Below the pieces are notes generated by a model. It was not told the origin of the DNA. It did not search any database and saw nothing but the letters and a program-made list of their open reading frames with translations. Source: Myxococcota bacterium (GTDB lineage: Bacteria > Myxococcota_A > Polyangia > HGW-17). Taken from it: 61,185 nt of DNA. The stretch is taken from NCBI GenBank assembly GCA_018821305.1, contig JAHJMN010000024.1, positions 1 to 61,185 of the forward strand, given 5' to 3'. Shown here piece by piece: positions 8,711 through 16,481 of the stretch (positions are counted from its first letter, which is position 1; each line of letters opens with the position of its first letter). A program made the translations under genes and the position numbers.

Positions 8711-8787
8711 TGGTGGCTCTGCTGGGAGTCGAACCCAGAACATCTCGATTTTGAGTCGAGCGCCTCTGCCAGTTGGGCCACAAAGCC
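8711..8787 (-). tRNA. tRNA-Leu (anticodon CAA) with a short, class I variable loop
   Basis: 77 nt with encoded CCA. Acceptor GGCTTTG/CAGAGCC with discriminator A73. The D arm has a 3-bp stem GCC/GGC and an 11-nt loop, as in leucine tRNAs. The anticodon arm is CTCGA-CTCAAAA-TCGAG, so the anticodon is CAA (reads UUG). The variable region is only ATGTT (5 nt), followed by the T arm CTGGG/CCCAG. Bacterial leucine tRNAs normally have a long variable arm, so this is unusual. All stems pair, so it looks functional. Confidence 0.9.
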
Positions 8788-9017
8788 AAAAAAAACTGCG
8801 TTTCCAGTGAAACACAAAATAACCACATTAAGATTATTTGAAATATTCGAAATATTTCACAGTCGCAGGCCCTTCAGGTATGAATTTATGCAGTAATCCA
8901 TGAACTTTGGCAAGAGATTTTTACAAACAAATACACCGAAGACATAATCAGTCCCCGTGAATTACCTTTCAAACAGGAAAACGTTTGACTAATTTTGAGT
9001 TTAAGATCTAATTAGAT
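8788..9017. other. AT-rich spacer between divergent tRNA and cyclase genes
   Basis: No gene is seen. The left part must hold the tRNA promoter; no convincing hexamers stand out. Imperfect AT palindromes such as GAAATATTCGAAATATTTC occur near 8840-8860. The stretch ends at family B copy B1. Confidence 0.4.
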
Positions 9018-9218
9018 CGTGTCCTGAAATACCGGAAATCAAAGTTTTCGCCGATTTTTTGCTCAGGACTCTCACTGTTTTCGATGAAAACAGTTGTCGT
9101 CTTTGACGATTTCCTTCGGAAATACGTTTTAGACAGTAACCGCAAGGTGTTGAATTTATTACTAGTGGCCTGTCAGGATTTTTAATAAAATCCTTCGCGA
9201 AGCGAATTACAGGACACG
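9018..9218 (+). repeat. Family B structured repeat, copy B1
   Basis: Bounded by CGTGTCCTGAAAT and ATTACAGGACACG. Inside are a perfect 9-bp hairpin ACTGTTTTC-GAT-GAAAACAGT (9074-9094), ATTTCC-TTC-GGAAAT, AGGATTTTTAATAAAATCCT and TTCGCGAA. Its right end is 54 bp upstream of the cyclase ATG. Relatives are at 11469, 44509 and 61051, all in the same orientation. Confidence 0.8.
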
Positions 9219-9271
9219 AACTAATTAATATACTGGTTTTCCCGAACTATATTTTTTCAGGGTGTTTAGAA

Positions 9272-11350
9272 ATGGAAGACAAAAACAAACAATCAAGTAA
9301 ACCCACAATGAGGGTAAGTATAATTGTAGCCTTCATTATTCTTATTGTTGTATCTTTTTCATCCATCACAGGATTGATTTACTATTATACCAAGCATGCC
9401 TTTCGTGAAATGGTTGAAGATCTCATGAATAAAGTGGCTCAGAGGGTTAAAGTGGAAACAAAAAACCATTTCGAACCCGCTGTTTCTGAAATACTTTTCT
9501 TCACAAGTGCATCAGAGAAAAAAATTATTAACTTCAACGATTTTGATCAAATTGAAAATCTTTTTCTTGAGAGACTGAAACTTGTCGACAGTATTGAAAT
9601 GCTCAACCTTGGTCTTGATGATGGTTCTTTTATCATGCTTAAACGCATGCCCGATGGGAGCCTGCACACTAAAATAGTCCGTAACGGCGTTGCCACATGG
9701 AAACAAAGAAAAGTTAAATCAGATGTTGTCGTTTCCACCCAGATGGATCCCAAAGATGGATACGACCCAAGAAAGAGACCATGGTTTACCGGAGCTAAAG
9801 GCAAAAAAGATCTTTTCTGGACCGATGTTTATGTATTTTTCGCCGACAAGAAGCCTGGTATTACGGTTTCCAAGGCGTTTTACATTGATAATAAACTTGC
9901 CGGCGTCATGGCTGCGGATATAGGACTTGAAGATCTGTCTCGTTTTATTTCTAAAATGAAAGTTTCCCGAAGCGGAGAAATATTCATCCTCGATGGGAAC
10001 GAGAATGTAACTGCTTGTCCGGAAAAAGTTTCAGACGGTAAATGCCTTTTACTGAAACCACTTTCTGAAATGAAAGCAAGCCTCTACAAAAAAACTGAAA
10101 AAAAGATTAGAAGTATAAGCAACATAGATAATAAGCCACTTTCATTTAATGTGGGAAAAAAGGAATACAGTCTTCTGACACTTCTTCTTCCAGTTCCTGA
10201 AGGCCGAAACTGGAAGGTAGTAATTCTGGTGCCTTCATCGGATTTTCTCACGCGACTACTTGCAATTACAAAGAAGGCCCTATTTCTAATAATTTTCCTG
10301 TTCATTGGGGCTCTTATTACAGGGGTATTTGTCTCTCATCAGATGAGTAAACCTCTGAGAGGACTTGTTAAAGAAGTCGATAAAATTCGTTCCTTCGATT
10401 TTTCCACATCCACAGAGATCTCTCAATCAGGGTTTCAGGAAATTGAAAACGTTCTTGAAAGTGTTGAAAATATGAAAATGGGTCTCAGAGCCCTTGAAAA
10501 GTATGTTCCAAAAGATCTGGTTAAAATTCTGCTAGCGCAACAATCGGATCCTCAACTTGGGGGAAGCATTCAGGACCTTGCGATCTTTTTCAGTGATATT
10601 GAAGGATTCACATCCATTTCTGAAGAACTCGATCCCCAATCTCTTACTGAATTTCTTGGAGATTATCTGGATGCCATGAGTTCAACCATCAGGTATCATC
10701 AAGGCACTGTAGACAAATTCATTGGCGACGCTGTTATGGCTTTCTGGGGGGCCCCACTGAATGTTGAAAACCCTGAAAAATGCGCGTGCATTGCTGCCCT
10801 TCAATGTCAAAGAGGTATCACCGAATTGTCACGCAAATTCCCCGATCGTCCTCCGTTCAGAACAAGAATTGGTATCGACAGCGGCAGCGTACTTGTCGGA
10901 AATATTGGAAGCTCCACAAGATTTAATTATACAGTGATTGGAGATCATGTTAACCAGGCTTCACGCCTGGAGGGAATAAATAAAATATACGGAACATCCA
11001 TCATCATAAGTGAAAATGTTCATAAAAAAATAGGAACTGGTTTTATAACCCGAAAACTCGATCTGGTTACAGTTAAAGGAAAAAGCAAACCTGTCTATAT
11101 TTACGAACTTCTAAGCACCGATGACGATGAGGAAGACACTGTAAGTAATCAGAGACTTGAAATATGGAACCGGGCTTTCGAACTGTATCTGTCCGGAGAT
11201 TTTAAAACAGCACTACCTTTATTTAATGATGGTAAAACCAGTTGGCCAGAAGATGTGGCATTTAAAGTTTTTTATGACCGGTGCCAACTTATGATAGACA
11301 ATCCTCCGGTAGACTCATGGACCGGAGTATATGCAATAAAGACAAAATAG
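9272..11350 (+). CDS. Membrane class III adenylate cyclase with Cache sensor and HAMP
   Basis: 692 aa. N-terminal TM helix (residues 13-37), a periplasmic Cache-type sensor (about 40-325, with the KDGYDPRKRPWFTGAK signature), a second TM (about 330-352), HAMP (about 353-405) and a class III cyclase domain (about 430-610). Metal aspartates lie in FFSDIEGFT and GDAVMAFWG. The purine-specifying Lys is in VDKFIGD with Asp in TVIGDHVN, which indicates ATP and hence cAMP. The transition-state Asn/Arg pair is in VNQASRLEG. A C-terminal helical tail of about 60 residues follows. It probably senses a small periplasmic ligand; the ligand is unknown. Translation starts at ATG 9272 after AGGG. Confidence 0.92.
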   Translation: MEDKNKQSSKPTMRVSIIVAFIILIVVSFSSITGLIYYYTKHAFREMVEDLMNKVAQRVKVETKNHFEPAVSEILFFTSASEKKIINFNDFDQIENLFLERLKLVDSIEMLNLGLDDGSFIMLKRMPDGSLHTKIVRNGVATWKQRKVKSDVVVSTQMDPKDGYDPRKRPWFTGAKGKKDLFWTDVYVFFADKKPGITVSKAFYIDNKLAGVMAADIGLEDLSRFISKMKVSRSGEIFILDGNENVTACPEKVSDGKCLLLKPLSEMKASLYKKTEKKIRSISNIDNKPLSFNVGKKEYSLLTLLLPVPEGRNWKVVILVPSSDFLTRLLAITKKALFLIIFLFIGALITGVFVSHQMSKPLRGLVKEVDKIRSFDFSTSTEISQSGFQEIENVLESVENMKMGLRALEKYVPKDLVKILLAQQSDPQLGGSIQDLAIFFSDIEGFTSISEELDPQSLTEFLGDYLDAMSSTIRYHQGTVDKFIGDAVMAFWGAPLNVENPEKCACIAALQCQRGITELSRKFPDRPPFRTRIGIDSGSVLVGNIGSSTRFNYTVIGDHVNQASRLEGINKIYGTSIIISENVHKKIGTGFITRKLDLVTVKGKSKPVYIYELLSTDDDEEDTVSNQRLEIWNRAFELYLSGDFKTALPLFNDGKTSWPEDVAFKVFYDRCQLMIDNPPVDSWTGVYAIKTK

Positions 11351-11468
11351 TTGTGTTTTTCATTACCATAAAGTAGTGTCTGTGCGGGAATCCGGAAATT
11401 AAATTTTACTAAATTTTCAGATCCGGAAAATTTCCCAAAAGTTATATAAAGTATATTATAGTTAGTTA

Positions 11469-11614
11469 ATGTCCTGTAATACGATCTTTTCAATTTTACA
11501 CTAAATTTATACACAGGACATTAAGAATGAAGACCTTGAAATTATTATAGTGTTCTGAATAGCATGTTTTCCTAAACATGCTCAATTTTGATAAAAATTG
11601 AATTTCAGGACACG
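11469..11614 (+). repeat. Family B repeat, copy B2 (two adjacent hairpin units)
   Basis: Two inverted-end units lie in tandem: ATGTCCTGT...ACAGGACAT (11469-11521) and GTGTTCTGAAT...ATTTCAGGACAC (11550-11613). The second holds hairpins GCATGTTT-TCC-TAAACATGC and AATTTT-GATA-AAAATT. The right end lies 43 bp upstream of the zapA start. It fills most of the 306-bp gap after the cyclase gene. Confidence 0.7.
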
Positions 11615-11656
11615 AACTTTTTCAAACAATATCCGCATATAGCCCGGAGAGATATA

Positions 11657-11953
11657 ATGAGTGATACAAAAACTATAGACGTTACAATCGGCGGTCATAA
11701 TATAAGACTTAGATACGAGTCCGAGGAATCTTTTGCTCGTGAACTTGTTGATTTTGTAAAAAAACACCTCGATTCCATGGGGGCTGGCAATAAGGAAATC
11801 ACTGCTCAAACGGCAATTATTTGTGCCCTGAATATAGCTGAGGAGTATTTTAATTTCAGAAAAAACTCTGCTCAGGTCCTGGATCAACTTGAAGTCCGGA
11901 CTCGACGTATTCAGGAACATCTGGATGCCCTGAGCAATGAAACATTAACCTGA
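11657..11953 (+). CDS. zapA: ZapA-like cell-division protein
   Basis: 98 aa from ATG 11657, preceded by GGAGAG; the open frame further upstream lies in repeat sequence. Short N-terminal beta part (IDVTIGGHNIRLRYESEESF) with the family-typical DVTI.G and Y.L/A..V, then a long coiled coil (about residues 55-95). ZapA binds and bundles FtsZ at the division site. Position next to rny resembles the zapA neighbourhood of other proteobacteria, where 6S RNA can lie between them. Confidence 0.8.
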   Translation: MSDTKTIDVTIGGHNIRLRYESEESFARELVDFVKKHLDSMGAGNKEITAQTAIICALNIAEEYFNFRKNSAQVLDQLEVRTRRIQEHLDALSNETLT

Positions 11954-12142
11954 GTTGCCCAAAGCGAAGCACGCAGGTGACCTTTTGCAAAAGGATAATG
12001 CGAGCCTTTTTGATTTTCTAAATCAGAATCGTGTCCGGATATTCGCTGTTCGAAGAAATATTTCTTTGGTAAGAGGAATTCCGCAACCATCTACTGAGAA
12101 TTCAGCTTGCATTAACACTGAAAATACATAATTTGTTTTTGT

Positions 12143-12166
12143 CACTGCTTGGGCAGTGTTTATTAT
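12143..12166 (+). terminator. Probable intrinsic terminator after zapA
   Basis: CACTGC-TTGG-GCAGTG is a perfect 6-bp stem with a 4-nt loop, followed by TTTATTAT. It separates zapA from the structured leader of rny. Confidence 0.5.
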
Positions 12167-12183
12167 AAATTTTAACCGAGTTG

Positions 12184-12301
12184 AATAGATTCATAGGATT
12201 TGGCTACCCGCCACGTAGAAATTAGAAGCCGGCGGTTTATATAATTGAAAAGATCCTGTTTTAGTTGTTTCTTCCCCAGTAGAAGCAACTTCGAATCTAT
12301 T
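12184..12301 (+). ncRNA. Candidate structured RNA (multi-stem leader) upstream of rny
   Basis: A perfect 10-bp closing stem GAATAGATTC/GAATCTATTC (12184-12193 with 12292-12301) encloses two arms. One arm has AGGAT/ATCCT with an inner CCGCC/GGCGG; the other is AGTTG-TTTCTTC...GAAG-CAACT. This junction geometry resembles a riboswitch or small regulatory RNA, but I could not match it to a known class. The location between zapA and rny is also where 6S RNA could occur, though 118 nt is short for 6S. Confidence 0.4.
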
Positions 12302-12308
12302 CACCAGA

Positions 12309-12329
12309 TTGGTTTTCATTGAAAACCAA
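12309..12329 (+). promoter_or_regulatory. Hairpin immediately upstream of the rny ribosome-binding site
   Basis: TTGGTTTTC-ATT-GAAAACCAA is a perfect 9-bp stem ending 2 nt before the GAGGTG Shine-Dalgarno of rny. It could modulate translation or act as a cleavage site for autoregulation. Stem shape and sequence resemble the ACTGTTTTC hairpin of family B repeats. Confidence 0.5.
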
Positions 12330-12340
12330 CGAGGTGAATC

Positions 12341-13897
12341 ATGATTTATTACGTTATCACTGTACTTATCGGTGCCGGTGCAGGTCTGTATGCCGGTAAA
12401 ATTCTCACAACCTGGATCCTGAAAGTCAAACTTGGGAAATCTGAAAATGAGGCTCAAACTATTGTTGAAGATGCAAAAAGAGAGTCGGATTCCATCCTCC
12501 AGCAGGCATCTCTTGAAAGCAAGGAGTTAATCCTTAAAGCAAAATCAGATATCGAAAAAGAACTTGCCAGTTTCAATTCCACTATGAGGGAGAAAGAAAA
12601 ACGAATCGCCCGCCGGGAAGAAAAACTCGAACAGTTGGAAAAAGAACTCAAAGATAAACAGGCAGATGCAAATGAACGCCTGAAAGTTCTTGAAAGAAAA
12701 GAGCAAAGTGCCGAAGCAAACTTCCAGAAAGCACAAACGGCCCTCTCTGATATTAAGATTGAACTTGAAAAAGTCGCTGGAATGGATCAGGAGCAGGCAA
12801 GAAAGCTGCTTGAGGAAAAAGTTCTTGAAGATGCACGGAAAAATGCGATGGATCGTATCCGCGACGTTGAGAAGGAAACTCAGGAAAAGATTGATTCTAT
12901 AGTAAAAAATATCATTGTAACAGCCATTCAACGTTATGCTTCTGAGTATGTTTCCGAAAGGACTGTCAGCGTTGTTCAACTTCCAAACGATGAAATGAAG
13001 GGTCGAATTATCGGTCGTGAAGGCCGAAATATTCGAGTTTTCGAAGCCGTAAGCGGTGTAGATGTAATAATCGACGATACTCCGGAAGCAGTAATTCTTT
13101 CCTGTTTCAATCCCATGAGACGTGAAGTTGGCAAAATGGCTCTGACAAGACTCATCGCAGACGGTCGAATTCATCCGACACGAATTGAGGAAATAGTTGC
13201 CAAGTGTGAGGATGAACTCAATCTTCAGTGTCGTAAAACCGGCGAGCAAGTTGCTTTTGATATGGGCCTTCAAAAACTCCATCCGGAACTTCTCTACCTT
13301 ATCGGCACGCTTAAATTCCGCTCAAGTTATGGACAGAATCTTCTTGCCCATTCCATTGAAGTTGGCCATCTTGCAGGTATGCTCGCCAGTGAACTTAATA
13401 TTCCCGCTAAGTATGCACGAAGAGCGGGTCTCCTTCATGATATTGGAAAAGCCGTAGATCAGCAGGAAGAAGGATCTCATGCCGCCGTAGGCGCACTCCT
13501 GATAAAAAAATATGGTGAATCCGGAAGAATTGCCAGTGCCGTGGCAGCTCATCATAATGAAATCGAACCAAAATCTCTCCTTGATCATATAGTACAGATT
13601 GCCAATACTCTGAGTGCACAGCGTCCAGGGGCCCGACGAGAATTCTTTGCATCCTACATAAAGAGACTCCTTGACCTTGAAAACCTCTGTATGTCTTTTG
13701 CCGGCGTGAAAAAGGCATACGCTATCCAATCCGGTAGAGAAATCAGAGTTCTCCTCGAAAACAATCGAAGCGGCGACGAAGGGGCATTGTTGCTCGCAAG
13801 GGAAATTGCCGGTAAGATCGAAAACAATCTTGCATACCCCGGGCAGATCAAAGTCAGCGTAATCCGTGAAACAAGGTCAGAGGATTATGCAAAATAA
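12341..13897 (+). CDS. rny: Ribonuclease Y
   Basis: 518 aa, typical family length. N-terminal membrane anchor (residues 2-22), a long charged coiled coil (about 30-190), a KH RNA-binding domain with GRIIGREGRNIR, and an HD phosphohydrolase domain with RRAGLLHDIGKAVDQ and a further HHN. RNase Y is a membrane-bound endoribonuclease that starts mRNA decay. Good GAGGTG site before ATG 12341. It overlaps ymdB by 11 nt, the conserved rny-ymdB pairing. Confidence 0.96.
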   Translation: MIYYVITVLIGAGAGLYAGKILTTWILKVKLGKSENEAQTIVEDAKRESDSILQQASLESKELILKAKSDIEKELASFNSTMREKEKRIARREEKLEQLEKELKDKQADANERLKVLERKEQSAEANFQKAQTALSDIKIELEKVAGMDQEQARKLLEEKVLEDARKNAMDRIRDVEKETQEKIDSIVKNIIVTAIQRYASEYVSERTVSVVQLPNDEMKGRIIGREGRNIRVFEAVSGVDVIIDDTPEAVILSCFNPMRREVGKMALTRLIADGRIHPTRIEEIVAKCEDELNLQCRKTGEQVAFDMGLQKLHPELLYLIGTLKFRSSYGQNLLAHSIEVGHLAGMLASELNIPAKYARRAGLLHDIGKAVDQQEEGSHAAVGALLIKKYGESGRIASAVAAHHNEIEPKSLLDHIVQIANTLSAQRPGARREFFASYIKRLLDLENLCMSFAGVKKAYAIQSGREIRVLLENNRSGDEGALLLAREIAGKIENNLAYPGQIKVSVIRETRSEDYAK

Positions 13898-14717
13898 TCT
13901 CATTCCAAACCCCTTCGATTCCGGAGATGACTCTATCAGGCTCCTGATGTTCGGTGACGTTGTTGGGGAAACCGGTGTCAATGCAGCCTGTTCCCTGATT
14001 CCTGCTCTCAGGAAAGAGTGGTCTGTGGATCTTGTGATCGTTAATGGAGAAAACTCCAACGGTTTCGGTATGCTTCCAGAATCCGGTTCTCGATTATTCC
14101 GGGCTGGAGTTGATGTTATTACCGGAGGAAACCATAGCCTGAAGCCGAAAGCTGCACACCAGTGGCTTGCACAACACTCTCATGCGCTGCGTCCAGGCAA
14201 TATTGTTTTTGCGGAAAATACAGGAAATTATTACACTTTTGTAACAAAAAAAGGGTCAAGAATTGCCGTTGTAAACCTTGCAGGACAGGTATTTATGGAC
14301 AATGCGGATAGTCCTTTCCGGATGATCGATAATTTACTCAATTCATCCGAGTTTTCTGATATCAAACACATTATCGTCGACTTCCACGCTGAAGCAACGG
14401 GAGAAAAAGTTGCATTGAGCCACTTTCTTGATGGCAGAGTTTCTATTGTTGCCGGAACTCATACCCACGTTCAGACCTCCGATGACCGCATTGGAACCCA
14501 GGGTACAGGATTTATTACAGATCTTGGCATGTGTGGTCCCTATGACAGCATAATCGGGATGACAAAAGAAAACATAATCAGGAAGTACCTGACCGGCATC
14601 ACAGACAGATATCTTCCTGCAACCGGGCGTGCAGTCTGCGAAGGCATTGCAGCAAACCTCAGGATTGACACGGGGAAATGCTCAAATATATCAAAATTTC
14701 GTATTTTTCCCGATTGA
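13887..14717 (+). CDS. ymdB: YmdB-family metallophosphoesterase
   Basis: 276 aa from ATG 13887 (AGAGG nearby; an in-frame GTG at 13866 is possible). The metallophosphoesterase motifs are all present: MFGDVVGETG, NGENSNGFG, GGNHSLKP, DFHAEATGEK and AGTHTHVQTSD. The family (TIGR00282) hydrolyses 2',3'-cyclic nucleotides in vitro and usually sits next to rny, where it influences RNA turnover and developmental choices in Bacillus. The N-terminus carries about 14 extra residues before the first motif. Coupled to rny by overlap. Confidence 0.92.
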   Translation: MQNNLIPNPFDSGDDSIRLLMFGDVVGETGVNAACSLIPALRKEWSVDLVIVNGENSNGFGMLPESGSRLFRAGVDVITGGNHSLKPKAAHQWLAQHSHALRPGNIVFAENTGNYYTFVTKKGSRIAVVNLAGQVFMDNADSPFRMIDNLLNSSEFSDIKHIIVDFHAEATGEKVALSHFLDGRVSIVAGTHTHVQTSDDRIGTQGTGFITDLGMCGPYDSIIGMTKENIIRKYLTGITDRYLPATGRAVCEGIAANLRIDTGKCSNISKFRIFPD

Positions 14718-15517
14718 AATTGTTTCTATTATTGCTGTCAGTCAGTCTGTTTTCCTGTAGTGGAAAGAAAAGCAGACCTGAAAACGCACCGGCTCAGCCC
14801 AATACGCACATCCCAGATTGTAAAAAAATATCTGAAGTTTATACGCCCTGCGTTGATTTTTCCAACTCTACTACAAAAATGAATATCTCCGACTGGGAAA
14901 AAGAATTCAGAGCCCTTTGCATTTCCAAAAAAGACTGGCATCCTAAGATGTTAATTATGGAAAAATGCCTTAAAACCAGTACTGAATGCACCCCTTTTAT
15001 GGATTGTGTTTATGATTTACTTGCAACTTCCGCATGGAAAACCGCTCCTACTGTAAAAATAAATGATGTTCCTGGAGATATCAGAATAGGTCAGGGGAAA
15101 ATAGTTGTAGTTTTGTTTTTTGATGCATCCAAAGCCAAATGTACTTTTATTCTAAAGACTCTCGCTCGGCTTCAGGCTGAAAAACCTGTTTTTACTTTAA
15201 TTATTAAACCAACCTCTCATCAGGGATCACAGGAAGATGAATTGACTGCCTACGTGGCGACCCATTTGGGTAAACTGGATTATGCCAGGCAACTCAATTT
15301 TATTGCAGATTTTAAAAGAGACATAGATATTTCCGGATTTAAAGTTGATCCTGCCGTAGTTAAAAATATCAGGATAAATTCGGAATTTCTTGAAAATTCA
15401 GTAATTAACAGTCTCCCCGTTGTAATTATTTCTGGTAAGTCTTTTGAAGGAATTAGTTCAGAAAATCTATATAAAAATTTGATAAAAATCAGTACGGAAT
15501 CTCAAGGAGTAAAGTAA
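14678..15517 (+). CDS. Degenerate thioredoxin-fold lipoprotein with N-terminal four-Cys module
   Basis: 279 aa from ATG 14678, overlapping ymdB by 40 nt. An alternative TTG at 14714 overlaps the ymdB stop as TTGA and would give a compact signal ending LFSC. The lipobox Cys is followed by a Cys-rich segment that ends CTPFMDC, then a DsbA-like core (KIVVVLFFDASKAKCTF). The CxxC is reduced to one Cys and the cis-Pro stretch reads SLPVVII. The two downstream paralogues carry the equivalent CxxFMxC module at their C-terminus. It is probably not a disulfide oxidoreductase; a binding or partner role is possible. Confidence 0.6.
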   Translation: MLKYIKISYFSRLKLFLLLLSVSLFSCSGKKSRPENAPAQPNTHIPDCKKISEVYTPCVDFSNSTTKMNISDWEKEFRALCISKKDWHPKMLIMEKCLKTSTECTPFMDCVYDLLATSAWKTAPTVKINDVPGDIRIGQGKIVVVLFFDASKAKCTFILKTLARLQAEKPVFTLIIKPTSHQGSQEDELTAYVATHLGKLDYARQLNFIADFKRDIDISGFKVDPAVVKNIRINSEFLENSVINSLPVVIISGKSFEGISSENLYKNLIKISTESQGVK

Positions 15518-16476
15518 TGAAAAACATTTTATTCATTATGTGGGGCATCGCCCTTATGGCAAGTTGCAAGTCTCAAGATGTTGTTAAAGATACTTCCGAA
15601 AAAGAATCGCAAAATAAAAGCAATAAAAAGGTGGACGAAAAAGTTTCCTGTGAAGTGCTCTTAGAAAGGCACTTGAAGTGCTTTGTTCCTCCATCAGAAA
15701 AGATTTATAATATTCCTGTGTCAGACAGCCCTTTTAAAGGAAACAAAGACGCTCCAGTCACAGTGATTGAGTTTACGGATTTTCAATGTCCAGCTTGTAA
15801 AGGTTTTGCATTGAAAACCCTTCCTGACATCATTAAAGAAATGGGAAATGATGTAAGAGTGGTATTCAAACATTACCCCCTGAGTTTTCACAAAATGGCC
15901 TTCAAAGCATCGGAAGCGGCTATAGAAGTTCGTGCTCTTGGTGGAGACACAGCTTTCTGGAAGTTTCACGATACTCTTTTCTCCAATCAGGACAAACTTG
16001 ATTCCATCGACTTCATTTATTCAGCGGCGAAAAGTGCCGGTGTCGATGAATCGAAAGTCAAAGACGCAGTAGATAAAGGCAAAAATCGTAAAAGGGTCCA
16101 GGAAGACATCGATCTTGGGAATAAAGTGGATGTCGAAGGAACTCCCTGGGTTTACATAAATGGGAAGATGATCACCAGAGAAAGTCCAGAAGGTGCCGCA
16201 AAGGAGGCTCTGGTTCATGCAAAGGCCCTGATAAAAAGTGGAACTACAGCGGATAAAGTATATTCCTTTATTACAGATCACGGGAAGCCTTTTATTGAAA
16301 AACCCATTGAGGCCTCAAAAAAGAAGAAACTGGTTGATCAGTATCGCAAACCATTTCTTGAAAGATGCAAACAAAATCCGGACCATCCACTTATCAAGAT
16401 TTACAAATCCTGTTCAAAACCCGGGATAAAGTGTAAACAGTTTATGGACTGCTTCAATCAGAAGTTTACAAGGTGA
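15517..16476 (+). CDS. DsbA/Thioredoxin_4-like periplasmic lipoprotein, active site CPAC
   Basis: 319 aa. Lipoprotein signal ending LMASC. A Cys-containing stretch (VSCEVLLERHLKCFVP) precedes a DsbA-type domain: FTDFQCPACKG active site, helical insert (KHYPLSFHKMAFKASEAA, FWKFHDTLF) and the cis-Pro loop EGTPWVYINGK. The C-terminal module has the pattern F..C....I...C......C..FM.C. AAGGAG precedes ATG 15517, whose A is also the last base of the preceding stop. The family oxidises, isomerises or reduces exported cysteines; which one is not decidable here. Confidence 0.87.
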   Translation: MKNILFIMWGIALMASCKSQDVVKDTSEKESQNKSNKKVDEKVSCEVLLERHLKCFVPPSEKIYNIPVSDSPFKGNKDAPVTVIEFTDFQCPACKGFALKTLPDIIKEMGNDVRVVFKHYPLSFHKMAFKASEAAIEVRALGGDTAFWKFHDTLFSNQDKLDSIDFIYSAAKSAGVDESKVKDAVDKGKNRKRVQEDIDLGNKVDVEGTPWVYINGKMITRESPEGAAKEALVHAKALIKSGTTADKVYSFITDHGKPFIEKPIEASKKKKLVDQYRKPFLERCKQNPDHPLIKIYKSCSKPGIKCKQFMDCFNQKFTR

Positions 16477-16481
16477 TTGAT

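Noticed and set aside
11468-11614. Family B as integron attC sites
   Set aside because: Ends AGTT...AACT and GTCCTG/CAGGAC look site-like, but the GTTRRRY/RYYYAAC boxes do not fit, and no integrase or cassette array is present.
11954-12140. Classical 6S RNA right after zapA
   Set aside because: I could not fold this stretch into a long rod; it shows only small palindromes (CCTTTTGCAAAAGG, TGATTT/AAATCA, AAGAAATATTTCTT).
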